A stretch of 64,000 bases of DNA from Apium graveolens (lineage: Eukaryota > Streptophyta > Magnoliopsida > Apiales > Apiaceae). A program made the translations under genes and the position numbers. Positions 1-11,918 of this stretch are shown here, one piece after another (the first letter of the stretch is position 1; the number at the start of each line of letters is the position of its first letter). The DNA lies in NCBI RefSeq assembly GCF_009905375.1, contig NC_133648.1, positions 23,305,884-23,369,883 of the forward strand, in the 5' to 3' direction. The notes under the pieces are model-generated. The model saw nothing but the letters and a program-made list of their open reading frames with translations, made no database searches and had not been told where the DNA came from.

Positions 1-5
1 TTTTT

Positions 6-3000
6 CTAGTTTCTTGAAGGTCTGGATCTTCTTCCAAGCTTTCTGTTGTTTTCTTCAATTTGATTCTGGAGCTCTCTATGGAATTCTAATTCATCAGATT
101 CTGAGAGATCTAACATTTCTTACATTTCCAAAATAGTCTCATTGCTAGAGATACTCAATTGGTCTTCTAGTCTGAAGAATCTTCTCACACCCTTGTCATC
201 CATGAATTCCATCAGCCAGTAGGGCCTTAGATGCACTCTTCTCCCTGTGTATGGGATGATAAGAGTTTTGGGTAGTGCATCTTTGGCTCTAACACTCCTT
301 AGCTCTTCAATCTTCTTCAATACTAATCTTCTTGCAGTTACATTAAACCCAAAGTTTTTCTTGAAAGATGAATAGACTTTGATCAACACAGCTTGGCTTT
401 CTTGAAGTATCCTGTGAAGAGGCCACTAAATCTCCCTTTCTCCTTTGTACTTGAATACCAACCTTTCAGGTAGGTTTCTGTATGCATCAATTGCCCTTAC
501 CTCATCCAGCTCCTCCAGATAAAGGTTTAGGTCTGAAAATTCCTTGATGTCACACAAGTACAAGTAGTCTTCCTTGTTGATCTTGGGTTGAGCTTTGACT
601 ACTGCCTTGGATTTGAGAGGTGATAGCTTCACTTTCTTGACTGCCCTTGATTTTGTCCTTCTTGGCTTGGTGAGAATTGGCAAGTTGAAGTCAGGAATTG
701 GTAATTTATCCCACTCTATTGGCTTATCCTTTGGCACAATAGGCTCTCCATGTATGTTCCTGTAGGGGTCTACCAGCCTTATGTCTTCAAATACCACAGA
801 GGGCTTTGATGCTTGAGTTTCAGCTTTAGTGGATTCCATTGAAAATTGATCTTCCAATTCCTTGTTAACAATATTCAACTTTCTTTTTGTTCTTTTAGCC
901 AATTCTTTCTTTCTTGGAGATTTCTTCTGTTCTTCAATCTTCTTCTTTGATCCAGTAGCTTGAGTTGGTTGAGAGGGAATTTGTTGAGAAGAGTTCACAG
1001 CCTGTAGCTTGGTCAAGATAGCAAACTGTTCTTTCTTTTGTTTAGACTTCTTTGCATCTAGAGCAGCTTGCCTCTTTTCCTGCTTCAATCTGGCTTTTTC
1101 TTCTTCCTTTGCTTGAGCAAATTATGGATGTCCAGCTACCACACAAATTTCCTTCCCATTTCTGAATATCTTTGCAATTCTGTCTCTTGAGGCTGAATCA
1201 GCTGGATCTTTGTAGAGAAGAATAGATCTTGACAGAAGCTTCTTTTCATCAGGCTTGGGTGACTCATACACAGTATCCATAGGGTTCTTCAAAGATGACT
1301 TTGGATAGTTTGCCCTTGGTTTAAGAATCATCTCAGCCTTTGTAGTCTTGATGTAGGAAGATTGTCCTTTCTCCAGATAGTTCATGCTCATCTCATTCAC
1401 ATTGATTGGCTTGACATGAGAGTGATGGATTGCTGACTGATCTGGTTCCTTGACTAATTGAAACTTTCTCTGTATTTCCTCATCAATCTTTTTCCAGTTG
1501 ATCAGAGTCAACTCTTCTTTATCAGCATCTTTCAAACTTGTTGCTGCTGCATTTATAAGATCTATACCATCTGCAACTGGTGGCTTGGAGATAGTAATTG
1601 AAGGTACAATTACTTTGCTGATTTGAACTACAATGTTCTCCCCCTTAGTTGGTCCTTTCTCCCCCTTACTTGATTCTCTCTCCCCCTTTTTGTTATCATC
1701 AAGTGAAGGAGTTAGGCCTTGTGCTTTAGCCAGTTACATGAGAAGATTTGTCTGAGTCTGTTGATTTTGAAGAAGTAGGGCCACTGAATTCTCAATAACC
1801 TGAACTCTGGTCTCCAGCTTGGCTATCTTCTTTTCAGAATCTGATTCTCTTCTCAACCTTTATAATAAATCATGCATGGTACCATATGGCATTATTGAAT
1901 CCAGTTTCTCAGAGTTGTATGTCTTTAAGTCAGCTATCTCCTTTTTCAATTCATCCACACTGATATTCTGTCTGGAGTGTTGGATCTTCATTAAGTGCAA
2001 GGAGTCTAGATGAGCTTTAAGGACAGCCTTGGTACCAGCATCTGAAACTTCCTGAAGGGCTTGCTGAATAGCTGTTACTTGTCTTACCAAAGACACCTCA
2101 AATTGTCCTGGTGTAAAGTCCTTTGCCCATGCCCATTCAGGTAAACTTAAAACAGAACTTTGGCCTACAGCTCCCCCTAAGTTCATGCTTCCATTCAAAG
2201 AACTAGAGTCATCATCATCAGAATTTACTGCAAATTCTTCAGATGGCTCTCCAGCTTGAGGAGGCATCCTGTTGACAACAGCTTTATCTCTTTGAAGAGA
2301 TTCTGTGGTGTGCACTAAGTGTAAAGTCTGCTCTGCCTCCACATTACCCTGAGCAGCCAACAGTTGATAGGCTGAAATAGGGTGAGTAAAAGTGTCAGCA
2401 TCCAAGGAAATGTTATCAATTACAGCTTTGTAATGTTGCTGAAATTGTCTTTCCTTTTCAGCATCATCCACAATCATTGACTCACTAGCAATGGCTGGCT
2501 CCATCCTTATTGCTCCAGTACCTGCTTTTCTCTCATGTTCTCTCTTTTGTTGCATCAGGGTCTCACCCTGGCTCTCCACCCTCACACCCTCACCTTCACC
2601 TACTAAGGTGGGACTCCTCTCACTCACTTTTGCCAATCCTGAATGAATGGATTGCTGAGATTCACTTTTTTCCTCTCCTTTTGCCTGGGAGCAACCCAGC
2701 CTCTCACTCAATACACTCTCCTCTCTCAGTCCCAAGAGTGATTGTATTACCACCAAATCTTCTGCACTTGAAATTATTGAAGTTTGAAGTTGTGCAGAGA
2801 CACTCGACGGATAAATGATATCCGTCGGGTGAGTGTTAAAGCTATCCGACGGATAACTGCTGTTAAGCTTATCCGTCGGGATACAATCACTACTCGACGG
2901 ATGAGCAATATCTATCGAGAGAGTAGAAATGAATGAGGTGGGAAGAGAAACTATTGTTGACTCTGTGTTGATTGAAGTTATTTGAGGCACAGATGTCACA

Positions 3001-4571
3001 ATAGAATCAGAAAGAATTAGAAAGTGAGCCAACAAATCATCTAAAAGATGATGCTCACTTGCACTAGATTTTGGCTTCCCCAACAGAGTTAAAGAAGGGG
3101 AATCAGGAATTGAAGTGTTTATCATGTCCACTTCCAGTGAGTTGGTTGGTGAGTATTGTGTTTCAGTGGCTTCTATCAAGAGAGATTTTGGCTGTGACTC
3201 CACATTTATTGGAGCCACATCAATCTGAATTTGAGAAGGTGCAGGGACTGTGTCTTTAGCACCAGTGTGCACTAAGTTTGTGTCCTGTGCATCCCCAGTT
3301 GTTTTGGATTTCTTCTTTCTCGTGTAAGTTTGGTGTAGGCTTGTGTCCCTAACCCTCTTGGCCTGTGCTCTTGGATGAGAGCTTTGTTCAATAGCCACAT
3401 CCTTTTGGGAGGATGCAGCTAGAAGTGAGCTTCTGTCCTTTTTAAGCACTGCAGTTTGTTGGGAAACTGCAGTGTGGCTAGGCTGGAATTCACTTATCTT
3501 TCCAACCTTATCCTTGGGGTTTCTTTGATGTTCACCCCTTCCCTCACCTATCTTACCCTCCTTCACACTCCCCTCTTTGTGTTTGGTAGAATTTTCAACT
3601 AGGACCTTTTGAGAGATACCAGAGGGGGTTTTCTTTGATTTAGATATAAGAATTGCAGTTGTTTTGGCAGCTTTGGTAGGCAACTGTTTGGTCATTGTTA
3701 CAGTTGCCATAGCTATGCCTGAAGTCAAAGAAATAGAAGGGATTGGAATAGTTGAGAGTGTAGATGAACTTACCTCACTTACCTGAGGTGCCAGCATTAC
3801 AGGAAAATAGAACATTGGCACATCCTTGTGATGGTTGGCTCTGTTCAAATCTGCAATGATTCTTCTCTCTTGAACCCAACACGCTAATTTGTTGGTTGGG
3901 TTCTCAAGTACAATCTCTTCACAAAGATGGTTAGCCAAAAGCATAAAAAATCTAGCATAGTAAATATTCTTTCCTCTTTTGGCTAAGTCACCTACTTTGT
4001 AACCTAACTCATACACAACCAGATCACTTAAGTTGTAATATTTGTCTGTAACTAGCATGTATAGCATGTTAAGCATGGAAATGTTCACAGAATCAAAATT
4101 ACTGATTTTTCCAGAAAAGACCTTAGTTACTACATCACACAAGTAACTCCATTCCTTCCTAAGACCTAGTCTTCTAATTTCACTTAGTTTTGCAGTAGGA
4201 AGTGCATAATGAATGGAATTTAGCATATTGACAATATCAGTGTCAGTGTGTGGTGCAGTAACATTGTCATCAGGAATCTTGAAACATGCTTTTATGACAT
4301 CACTATTGATACAGAAAACATTACCTTTGATGGTCAGAGTGATGGTTTTGTCAGTAGAGTTGTAGATTGCTGTTATCCACATCTCCTCAACAACTTCACA
4401 ATAAATTGTGGGTGATTCCAGCATAGCAAAACTTAACTTGCAGTTCTTCACGAAGTCCATCATCTTATGATAGTCTTCAGATTGCTGAATCCCCTTATTG
4501 ACCAAGGCAGTGAAGTTGTTCTTCTCATAGATGAACCCAGTCTGTGACATGATCTTTACTACGGGTGCCAT
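6..4571 (-). pseudogene. Element A third ORF (envelope position), 1,521 codons with five in-frame stops
   Basis: This ORF lies downstream of RNase H, where retroviruses carry env. From the ATG at 4571 to the TAG at 6-8 it is one uninterrupted frame of 1,521 codons with stops at 1860, 1734, 1122, 426 and 120. Comparison with the copy in C shows four are CAA/CAG to TAA/TAG and one is TTA to TAA; no indel is needed. The N-terminal ~260 residues resemble a domain I recognise from third ORFs of other plant copia elements. The middle is Ser/Thr/Pro/Gln-rich and low complexity. The C-terminal third is Lys/Glu-rich with heptad-like stretches, then a compact basic region. I see no signal peptide or membrane helix, so envelope function is not supported. 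The start is favoured by the ACAATGGC context and a TATA box about 110 bp upstream. Confidence 0.85.
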
Positions 4572-4679
4572 TGTTAGGGAAGAAAAGCTTGAAGAGAAAG
4601 AGGATTTTTGCTTGAGAGAGAATGAAATAAGACAGTTGAATTTGAGAATGATAAAAGAAAATGATTAGAATGAAATAGG

Positions 4680-4995
4680 CTTTTATACTTTGCTCAAACT
4701 CAACGGATAAAAATAATAAAGAGAAATAAATTACCCAATAGAAACTGCCTAAAATTACCGTTTTAAAATAAACTTTAAAAATTCCACCCATTATCCGTCG
4801 TGTAATGCTTATAAACTGTAAGTATACTCGATGGATAATGTTCAGGGAATTAACGGTTAAGATTTAGACACTTCGACGGATGAGGATAAAATGTTATCCG
4901 TCGAGCTTTAAAATATTCCAGAAAAGTAATTGATTTTTATTTACAATTTGTATATCGACGGATGACTCAACCGGATGGATAATGGTCATCCGTCG
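4680..4995 (-). promoter_or_regulatory. Element A putative internal promoter for the third ORF
   Basis: Between the pol stop (5092) and the third-ORF ATG (4571) lie seven copies or near copies of CGACGGAT/ATCCGTCG (4793, 4829, 4874, 4896, 4956, 4972, 4988). Downstream on the minus strand is a TATA box, TATAAAAG, at 4687-4680. Then comes a CT-rich leader of about 80-100 nt and ATG in the context ACAATGGC. The element's own LTR has the same order: motif array, then TATA. The arrangement is seen directly; promoter activity is inference. Confidence 0.6.
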
Positions 4996-5091
4996 AGAGA
5001 CAAATTTTGACTTAGCCAAAATTTCATCCAAGACTAAAAATCAACTAAATTTCTGGCTCCTTTTCAACTTGCAAGAATAATTCAGATAAAT

Positions 5092-7182
5092 TCAAGAGTA
5101 ATTAAGAATACCTAACTCACTTACCAACCTAGAAAAGGTGGATTCATCCAGTGTCTTGGTAAAAATATCTGCAAGTTGCTTCTCACTTGGAACAAAATGT
5201 AACTCTCCAGTACCATTCATTACATGCTCCCTTATGAAATGGTACTTGATGTCTATATGCTTTGTCCTTGAATGTTGCACTGGATTTTCAGTGATGGCAA
5301 TTGCACTTGTGTTGTCACAGAAAATAGGAATCCTTTCAACTTGCAAACCATAGTCTAGCAATTGATTTTTCATCCATAAAATCTGTGCACAGCAACTACC
5401 AGCGGCAATATATTCAGCTTCAGCTGTAGAAGTAGAAACTGAATTTTGCTTTTTACTGAACCAGGACACAAGCTTGTCTCCTAAAAATTGACAGGTTCCT
5501 GTTGTGCTTTTTCTATCAATTCTGCAACCTGCATAATCTGCATCTGAATAACCAGTTAGATCAAAACCAGAATCTCTAGGATACCAAATGCCAAGGTTTG
5601 GTGTTCCTTTGAGATATCTGAATATTCTTTTAATAGCTATCAAATGAGACTCTCTAGGATCAGCCTGAAATCTAGCACACAAACATGTAGCAAACATTAT
5701 ATCTAGCCTACTGGCTGTTAAGTACAGAAGTGAGCCAACCATGCCTCTATAACTTGAAATATCCACAGACTTTTCAGTAGTATTTAGTTCAAACTTAGTT
5801 GCAGTGGCCATGGGAGTTTGTGCAGATGTGCAATCCATTAGATCAAACTTCTTTAAAAGATCAAAAATATATTTAGTTTGACTAATGAATATTCCATCAC
5901 TAACTTGCTTAACTTGTAAACCAAGAAAGTAAGTTAGTTCTCCCATCATACTCATTTCATACTTGCTTTGCATCAGTTTGGCAAACTTTTTACAAAGTTT
6001 CTCATCTGTAGAGCCAAAAATAATATCATCTACATAAATTTGAACAAGTATGCTAGAGCCATTCACATTTCTGAAAAATAAAGTTTTATCTACAATACCT
6101 CTTGTGAAGTGATTTTCCAAAAGGAACTTTGATAAAGTGTCATACCAGGCTCTAGGTGCTTGCTTTAGTCCATAAAGTGCTTTCAATAGATAGTAGACAT
6201 ACTCTGGGAAATTTGGATCTTCAAAGCCAGGAGGTTGACTTACATACACTTCTTCCTCCAAATCTCCATTCAGAAAGGCACTTTTGACATCCATTTGATA
6301 GACCTTGAAATTGGCATGGGCTGCATAGGCTAAGAAGATTCTGATGGCTTCAAGTCTTGCAACAGGAGCAAATGTTTCATCAAAATCTATCCCTTCTTCC
6401 TGACAATAGCCTTTAGCCACCAATCTTGCTTTGTTCCTTACTACTATGCCATTTTCATCCATCTTGTTTCTGAATACCCATTTGGTGTCTATAGGATTCT
6501 TTCCTTTAGGCTTGGGTACCAGCTTCCATACTTTATTCCTTTCAAATTAGTTTAGCTCCTCCTGCATAGCTAAAATCCAATCAGGATCTAATAAGGCTTC
6601 TTCTACCTTCTTTGGTTCTTCCTTAGACAGGAAGCTGCTGTATAGACATTCTTCTTGAGTTGCTCTCCTGGTTTGAACTCTGGAAGAGACATCACCAATA
6701 ATCAGTTCAAAGGGGTAATTTTTTATCCATTTTCTTGGTTGAGGTAGATTAGCCCTAGATGAAGAGACCTCAATGTTGTCTTGATGTGTGATTGAGTTTT
6801 GATTGCTAGAAACTCCCCCTGAGTTTGTGGATCTTTGATTTGAAATTGGGGTGCTTTCTATGGGTGATCTGCCTTGACTTCCTGCTCCTTTTGATAACCC
6901 GACGGATGGTGAATTTTGAGTACCGACGGATGAGGCAGGTTGTCTCCCGACGGATAATACAGATTGCCTTCCGACGGATGAAGCATTCTGTAACTCGACG
7001 GATATTGAGTTTTGTGCTTCATTTGTAGTAAATTTGTCTGCATTATCCTTAGATACTGTTTCTTGATCACTTTCATCATCACTTTCTTCACTGACCATCT
7101 CAACATTGTCGAATTTGAGGCTCTCATGGTAATCTCCATCTTTTAGTCCTTCAATCTTTTTATCATCAAACACAACATGTAT
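5092..7182 (-). pseudogene. Element A pol, distal part: integrase-RT linker, reverse transcriptase, RNase H
   Basis: This continues A's pol after the insertion of B, which cut within a VESIY-like stretch just before the FDDKKI motif. Residues 1-210 form a Ser/Gln-rich linker containing 8-residue SVGRQ-type repeats. A TAA at 6547 interrupts the frame at the start of RT, within an EELN-FERN motif. The rest is open for 456 residues: RT with [21 protein letters not shown] and the catalytic YVDDIIFG box, then copia RNase H with [19 protein letters not shown] and a C-terminal [13 protein letters not shown] motif. RT and RNase H look complete and well conserved, so this is a recently active family, but the linker stop and the lost integrase join make the copy dead. 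Confidence 0.92.
6900..7003 (-). repeat. 24-bp coding repeat with invariant CGACGGAT core in the pol linker
   Basis: CGACGGAT begins at 6900, 6924, 6948, 6972 and 6996, exactly 24 bp (eight codons) apart. The core is identical in all five copies, while the other 16 bases of each unit have diverged strongly. In the pol frame the unit reads as SVGRQ-like octapeptides. Confidence 0.9.
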
Positions 7183-10100
7183 TGTAATAACCCCAATTTT
7201 TGGAAAATTTTGAAACCCTTATGAATAGTGTTTTTGCTGAATGAGAAAACTTTTCATGCCACACTATGTAGGGGTTCTGTTATGGATATTCTGGGATATT
7301 ATTAGTACTCTATGAAGTATATAAGTGTATGTAAAGATCGTCAGAATCCAATTCCGAACACTTTGGTTTTTCCCGGAAATCCACAAGATACGGAGAGAAT
7401 TGAGTATAAGGTAACAGGATAAAAAGGATTTAAATTAAAAAGGATTATAATAGAGGATCATAAAAAGGAATATAATGTATTGAGAAAGGTTAAGGGAACC
7501 TAAGTAATAAGATCCCGGGTATGATCCTTCAAACGATAAACGAGAACGAAAGTTAAGCGAACCGTATAACAGATCAGCGGTCATTAGGCAAACGATTAGG
7601 AAGTTAATCAAAGGGATTAGTGGGAATGATGTCATCCAACCAATAGAAAGAGGACAAGGAAGGGAGGATGACATCATGAGGATGATATAAGCATGACATG
7701 GGAAGGAAGGAGGTGTGGTTGAATGAGAACCACACAAATTCAAGGGCAAGAAGGTAATTGACTAAAGCAAGCACAAAAACCAAGCAACCAAGCCAAGCAA
7801 AAATCATTTTCATCAAAAATCAAAAGCAACCAAGGCTTTGTTCATGAAGCTCTCGGGTGGTTTTCTTAAAAAATGAAAGTCCAAGCTCCTCCACTTACTA
7901 TTTAGCAAGGTAATTATCTAAGCTTCCCCATGGATAGTTACATACTTCCTATAAGTTTAAGCTTCTAATTCCAAGCCAATCTTTTTCTATAAATCATGAA
8001 AGAAGATGGTGAATAGTGTTTTCAAGAACTAAAATTTGTGTTCTTGAAGTTTTGTTTAGATTAAGCTTGGATAAGGGCTTTAAAGGTGATTCCAAGCCAT
8101 TCTCTTGATTCTCCACTCTCCAAGGAAGGTATAAACTACAAACCCTAGCTTTAGTTTTGAGTAATTAGGATTGAATGTGTTTGATATAGCATATGTGAAG
8201 CATGATGCTTGAATGGTTGAAGTTTGGTTGAGTTTGTAGAGATTAGTTGGTTTTGTTGCATTGTTGGAGTTGTAAATCTTGGTAATTAGTTAAAGAACCT
8301 AAGTAAAGCTTTTAGTTCATGTGAGGAATAAGTATAAATGGTTAATGTGGATTTGTTGGGGTTGTTATGATGTGATAAGGATGGATGTTTGTTGTATGAT
8401 GGATTTGAGGTTGGATTTGATGTTGATTTGGAATGGGTTTGAATGGTTTAAATATTGGTAATCGCGTAAACATAGCCGTCGTAACGTCCGATTTTCTTTG
8501 GACTGTTTTTGTGCATAGAATTAGGACCCGAGAACCCCCTGCTAGATTATGACCACTGCCATGTTTAGATAGCTCATGTTACGAGCTTCGTTTTGATATG
8601 TAGTTCGTTCGATTCCGATGCACGGTTTAGGAGAAACGACCGTTTCAAGTAACGGCGTTTCGCGAACGAAACTTTTCCCCTCGCCTTACTTTGAAACATA
8701 GGTTAAAGACCAAAAAGGGTTAATTAATGTATGAAACATTTATGGTAAGTGTGTTAGGCAGTTGGGAAGACACTCGCGAAGGAATCGCTTTAAAACTCAT
8801 AAAGGTTAAATTATTAAAAATGGTGGAGCCGAGGGTACCCGAGTGACTTAAGCGAATCAGTGAGCGCAAAACAAGCGTTAGAGTCTAAGTTAGTTAAAGT
8901 ATAGATTTACAAGTGACTTTGGTTTAATTCCAACTTACTTGTTGTTTATAGGTTACCAGACTCGTCCCGAGCCATTCGTAACCCCAGTCGCTCAGGCAAG
9001 TTTTCTACCCGTTATACTGTTGTTGTGATGTATATATGTATATGCATTATCTTGCGATAGATGCATGATGTTTATATTAGAAAATGTTGCAATATATTGA
9101 AGCATGCTGCTATGGTATATATATGCATGCCTGTTTCATATTCTTTCCATATATAATTGTTGATTCAGTTGATAATACCTATGCTAGAGGATAGCGGTAA
9201 CTTGCGTATACCCTTAGTATAGGGGATAAAAGGTGAACATATTTCTAAACCGGGAGTCGATGTTCCCGAGTATATATATATATATATATATATATGGATA
9301 TAGTTTTTAAAACTATTAATTGAATAAGGTTTATTCGATAACTTTAACTTTATTTTATTATTGAATATTATTTCGAATATTATTCGAAGGCGTATGACTC
9401 CTTTACATTATTTATTGAATATTATTTGAATATTCATTTGAGGATGTATGACTCCTTTATTTTATTTAATGAATATTATTTATAATATTCATTCGAGGTA
9501 TTATGACTCAGCTTATTTTATTTATTGAATATTATTTGAATATTCATTTGAGGATCTATGACTCCGATTGTTTGCTGAAATATATTCTTTATTTTATTAA
9601 AGAATAAGGTGTTAATAATCAAACTTATTTTCGATTATTCAAATAAAGATAATACTTTCATATGAGTATATCTTTGGTTATTTAATACTCGTTTCGAGTA
9701 TAAGTTTTAATACTTCTACTTCAATTATTTTATAAAGATTATTTTTATGGGAATATTATTTAAATAATAATATTCAGACATTTTCTAAATATTCTGGGGA
9801 CTGATTTACTTCATTAAATCAGTTTTACTCCAAACACTCTTTAAAGTGTTTTCGAGTCTTTAAAATGATTTTCAAAAGTTAGAGCGGATCCCAAAACTAT
9901 TTTTATATTTAAGATCTTCCTTTTAAAAAGGGGATTTAAATACTCGCTCAAAACCTGGGGGATCCGGCTCGGTGGTGTGTTTTATATTCGCAACAAGGTT
10001 GCTGTCTTGGTAAAAGAGTTTTTGATTACTTACCCAACACTCGGGAAGTAAAATTCTTGGAACAAGTTAATCCATTAACAGGCATCGCCTGGGAAATATC

Positions 10101-11502
10101 GGTGAGTTCTCCTTTCCAAATGGATACGACTTCTTGGTGGAGCCGTATCAACAAGTTTCTACTTGGGGAAAGTGGGGACGAGCTTTACGTTTCAGAGTCA
10201 TGGATTTCATCTGAACTAGGAGTGGCGTAAGTGGCCGAGTAGCGCCGGCCCAGCCTTATTATATTGGCCCAAATGGCCTGGAAGTTCCGCTAAGGCGGTC
10301 CATTCCTTAGGAGTTCAGTGTTCGGTTGACAAGTAAATCCGACAGGTTCTCCTCTACATGTAGAAAATGGTGGGGTTGTACTACTACGACTGATTATCGT
10401 AAGTGGTCTTCCTGGCGCGGCAAACTCCCGTAATGAGTTCATCATCCAATTGGATAATTTCTGCAACACTACCCAGAGCACTTCGATAGAAAGGCTACGG
10501 TTGGGCGATTGTTGAGTGTTGGCAGGGTCAAGTTTTCAAAATGATGTTTACATCAAATGAAGTATCTCGTAACTTCATTTTATTTTGATAATATTTTAAA
10601 GATTTAATCTATTCAAATCTTGCCTTATAGTCTCATCTATGTGATGAACTTTTGTAGCTAATTATAACTTGAACGGTGGTAGTTCAAGTAGTATTTGGGA
10701 AAGATATAAGTATATTGGGGTATCTTGTAACTTCATCTTTTAAACTTATATCTAGTAAATGATTATCTTATGCATGACAAAGATTTTCAGAAAAACGGTG
10801 AGACAAGGTTAGATATATGAGATCACCTTGCAACGATATTTTTTTTATACAGTTATACACTGGGACTTTGTGTATATTATGTATGGAAGAGGACTTCCAA
10901 GATTTTGAAAAGTATATATGTATATATACTGAATATTTTGCGACTTCATCGCATTAAGATATCAACTTGGTTCATTTCTTTTGACCAAGACTTTCATGAG
11001 TACTATGAGAAGGCTCATATACTATTAATCATTATACATATTATTTTGGTGGGCTTGCTGCTCACCCTTGCTTTCTTCTTTCATCACATAACATCAGATA
11101 GACAAGATGAACCGGACCAAGCTCCCGATTCGCAAGAGGTTAGGAGACGTTCCGCAGTTTTCTAGAAGCACTGATGCCGCCATAGCTGAGGTAGGAACTA
11201 CCAATAGGCTAGGCTTTCAACTTTTGATGTATCAGATTATGTATATTTATGAATTGTAATAATGGCAAAGAAATGTAAATTTATTCGGAAACCTGTTTAA
11301 GGTGTATTGGCATATAATTGTGGAATAAAACGACTTGTGATTATTTTTGGATATTCATCTCTGAGACTATAACTTGTGGTGTGTGTGTTTATTGTGGGGT
11401 CACAGTACAGAGTAGTTGATTATTTATTAAGATTGGGTGTTGTTAAGGGAAATGGAACTCGTGACAACCCGGATCCCCGACCCCGGATTTGGGGGTGTTA
11501 CA
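7183..11502 (+). repeat. Element B 5' LTR (4,320 bp)
   Basis: The LTR starts TGTAATAACCCC and ends GGGGTGTTACA, immediately before the primer site. It contains a (TA)n run near 9270-9295 and a four-copy tandem repeat at 9345-9565. I see no convincing gene in it; an 86-codon ORF near its 3' end (10905-11165) is discussed as an observation. It is nearly identical to 16872-21190. Confidence 0.95.
9345..9565 (+). repeat. AT-rich tandem repeat in the element B LTR, about 55 bp x 4
   Basis: The phrase TATGACTC recurs at about 9393, 9447, 9502 and 9557, each preceded by a GAATATTATTT-like block. The repeat is present again in the other LTR at about 19034-19254. Confidence 0.75.
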
Positions 11503-11506
11503 GAAA

Positions 11507-11518
11507 TGGTATCAGAGC
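11507..11518 (+). other. Element B primer binding site (tRNA-Met type)
   Basis: TGGTATCAGAGC lies 4 bp after the 5' LTR. It matches the 3' end complement of plant initiator tRNA-Met, the usual minus-strand primer for copia and Tekay-type elements. Confidence 0.9.
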
Positions 11519-11918
11519 TAAGCGTTATAAACCTCAGAGATGATGGGACGTTAAGATAATAAGTTCACTAAGATAATAAGAACTCTTGCCAAGTTCATAG
11601 TCGGGCTACCTAACGTAGTACTGACAGTTAAAACCCTTATGGGAACCCTTATAAATATCGTGATAGGAGCGTAGTTCGTTATCATATATGGTAGCGGGAC
11701 TCCGAACCCTGAGGTTGAGGAGCAACATCGCGATGATATTTTATTACTAATTGGAGATCGGATTGTGGATCGGATAGAGTGTCCTAATGCAGGACCGGAT
11801 GATGTTGATATTGAGGATTTAGCGGTTGAGGATGTTGTCCTAGAAGGGATAGTTGTTGAGGAGGATCCCATGGAGGATCCTGACAGGATTGGATAAAGGA
11901 CCACTGATGAATTGATGA

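Noticed and set aside
6..4571. Calling the A/C third ORF an envelope gene
   Set aside because: No signal peptide, fusion peptide or transmembrane segment is visible; only its position matches.
6900..7003. Regular 24-bp repeats as a CRISPR-like array
   Set aside because: Only 8 bp are repeated, units lie inside a pol reading frame, and the DNA is a plant retrotransposon.
7435..7816. Overlapping minus-strand ORFs of 70-104 codons in B's LTR, repeated at 17124-17505
   Set aside because: The duplicate reflects LTR identity only; composition is low and no family is recognisable. Treated as chance ORFs.
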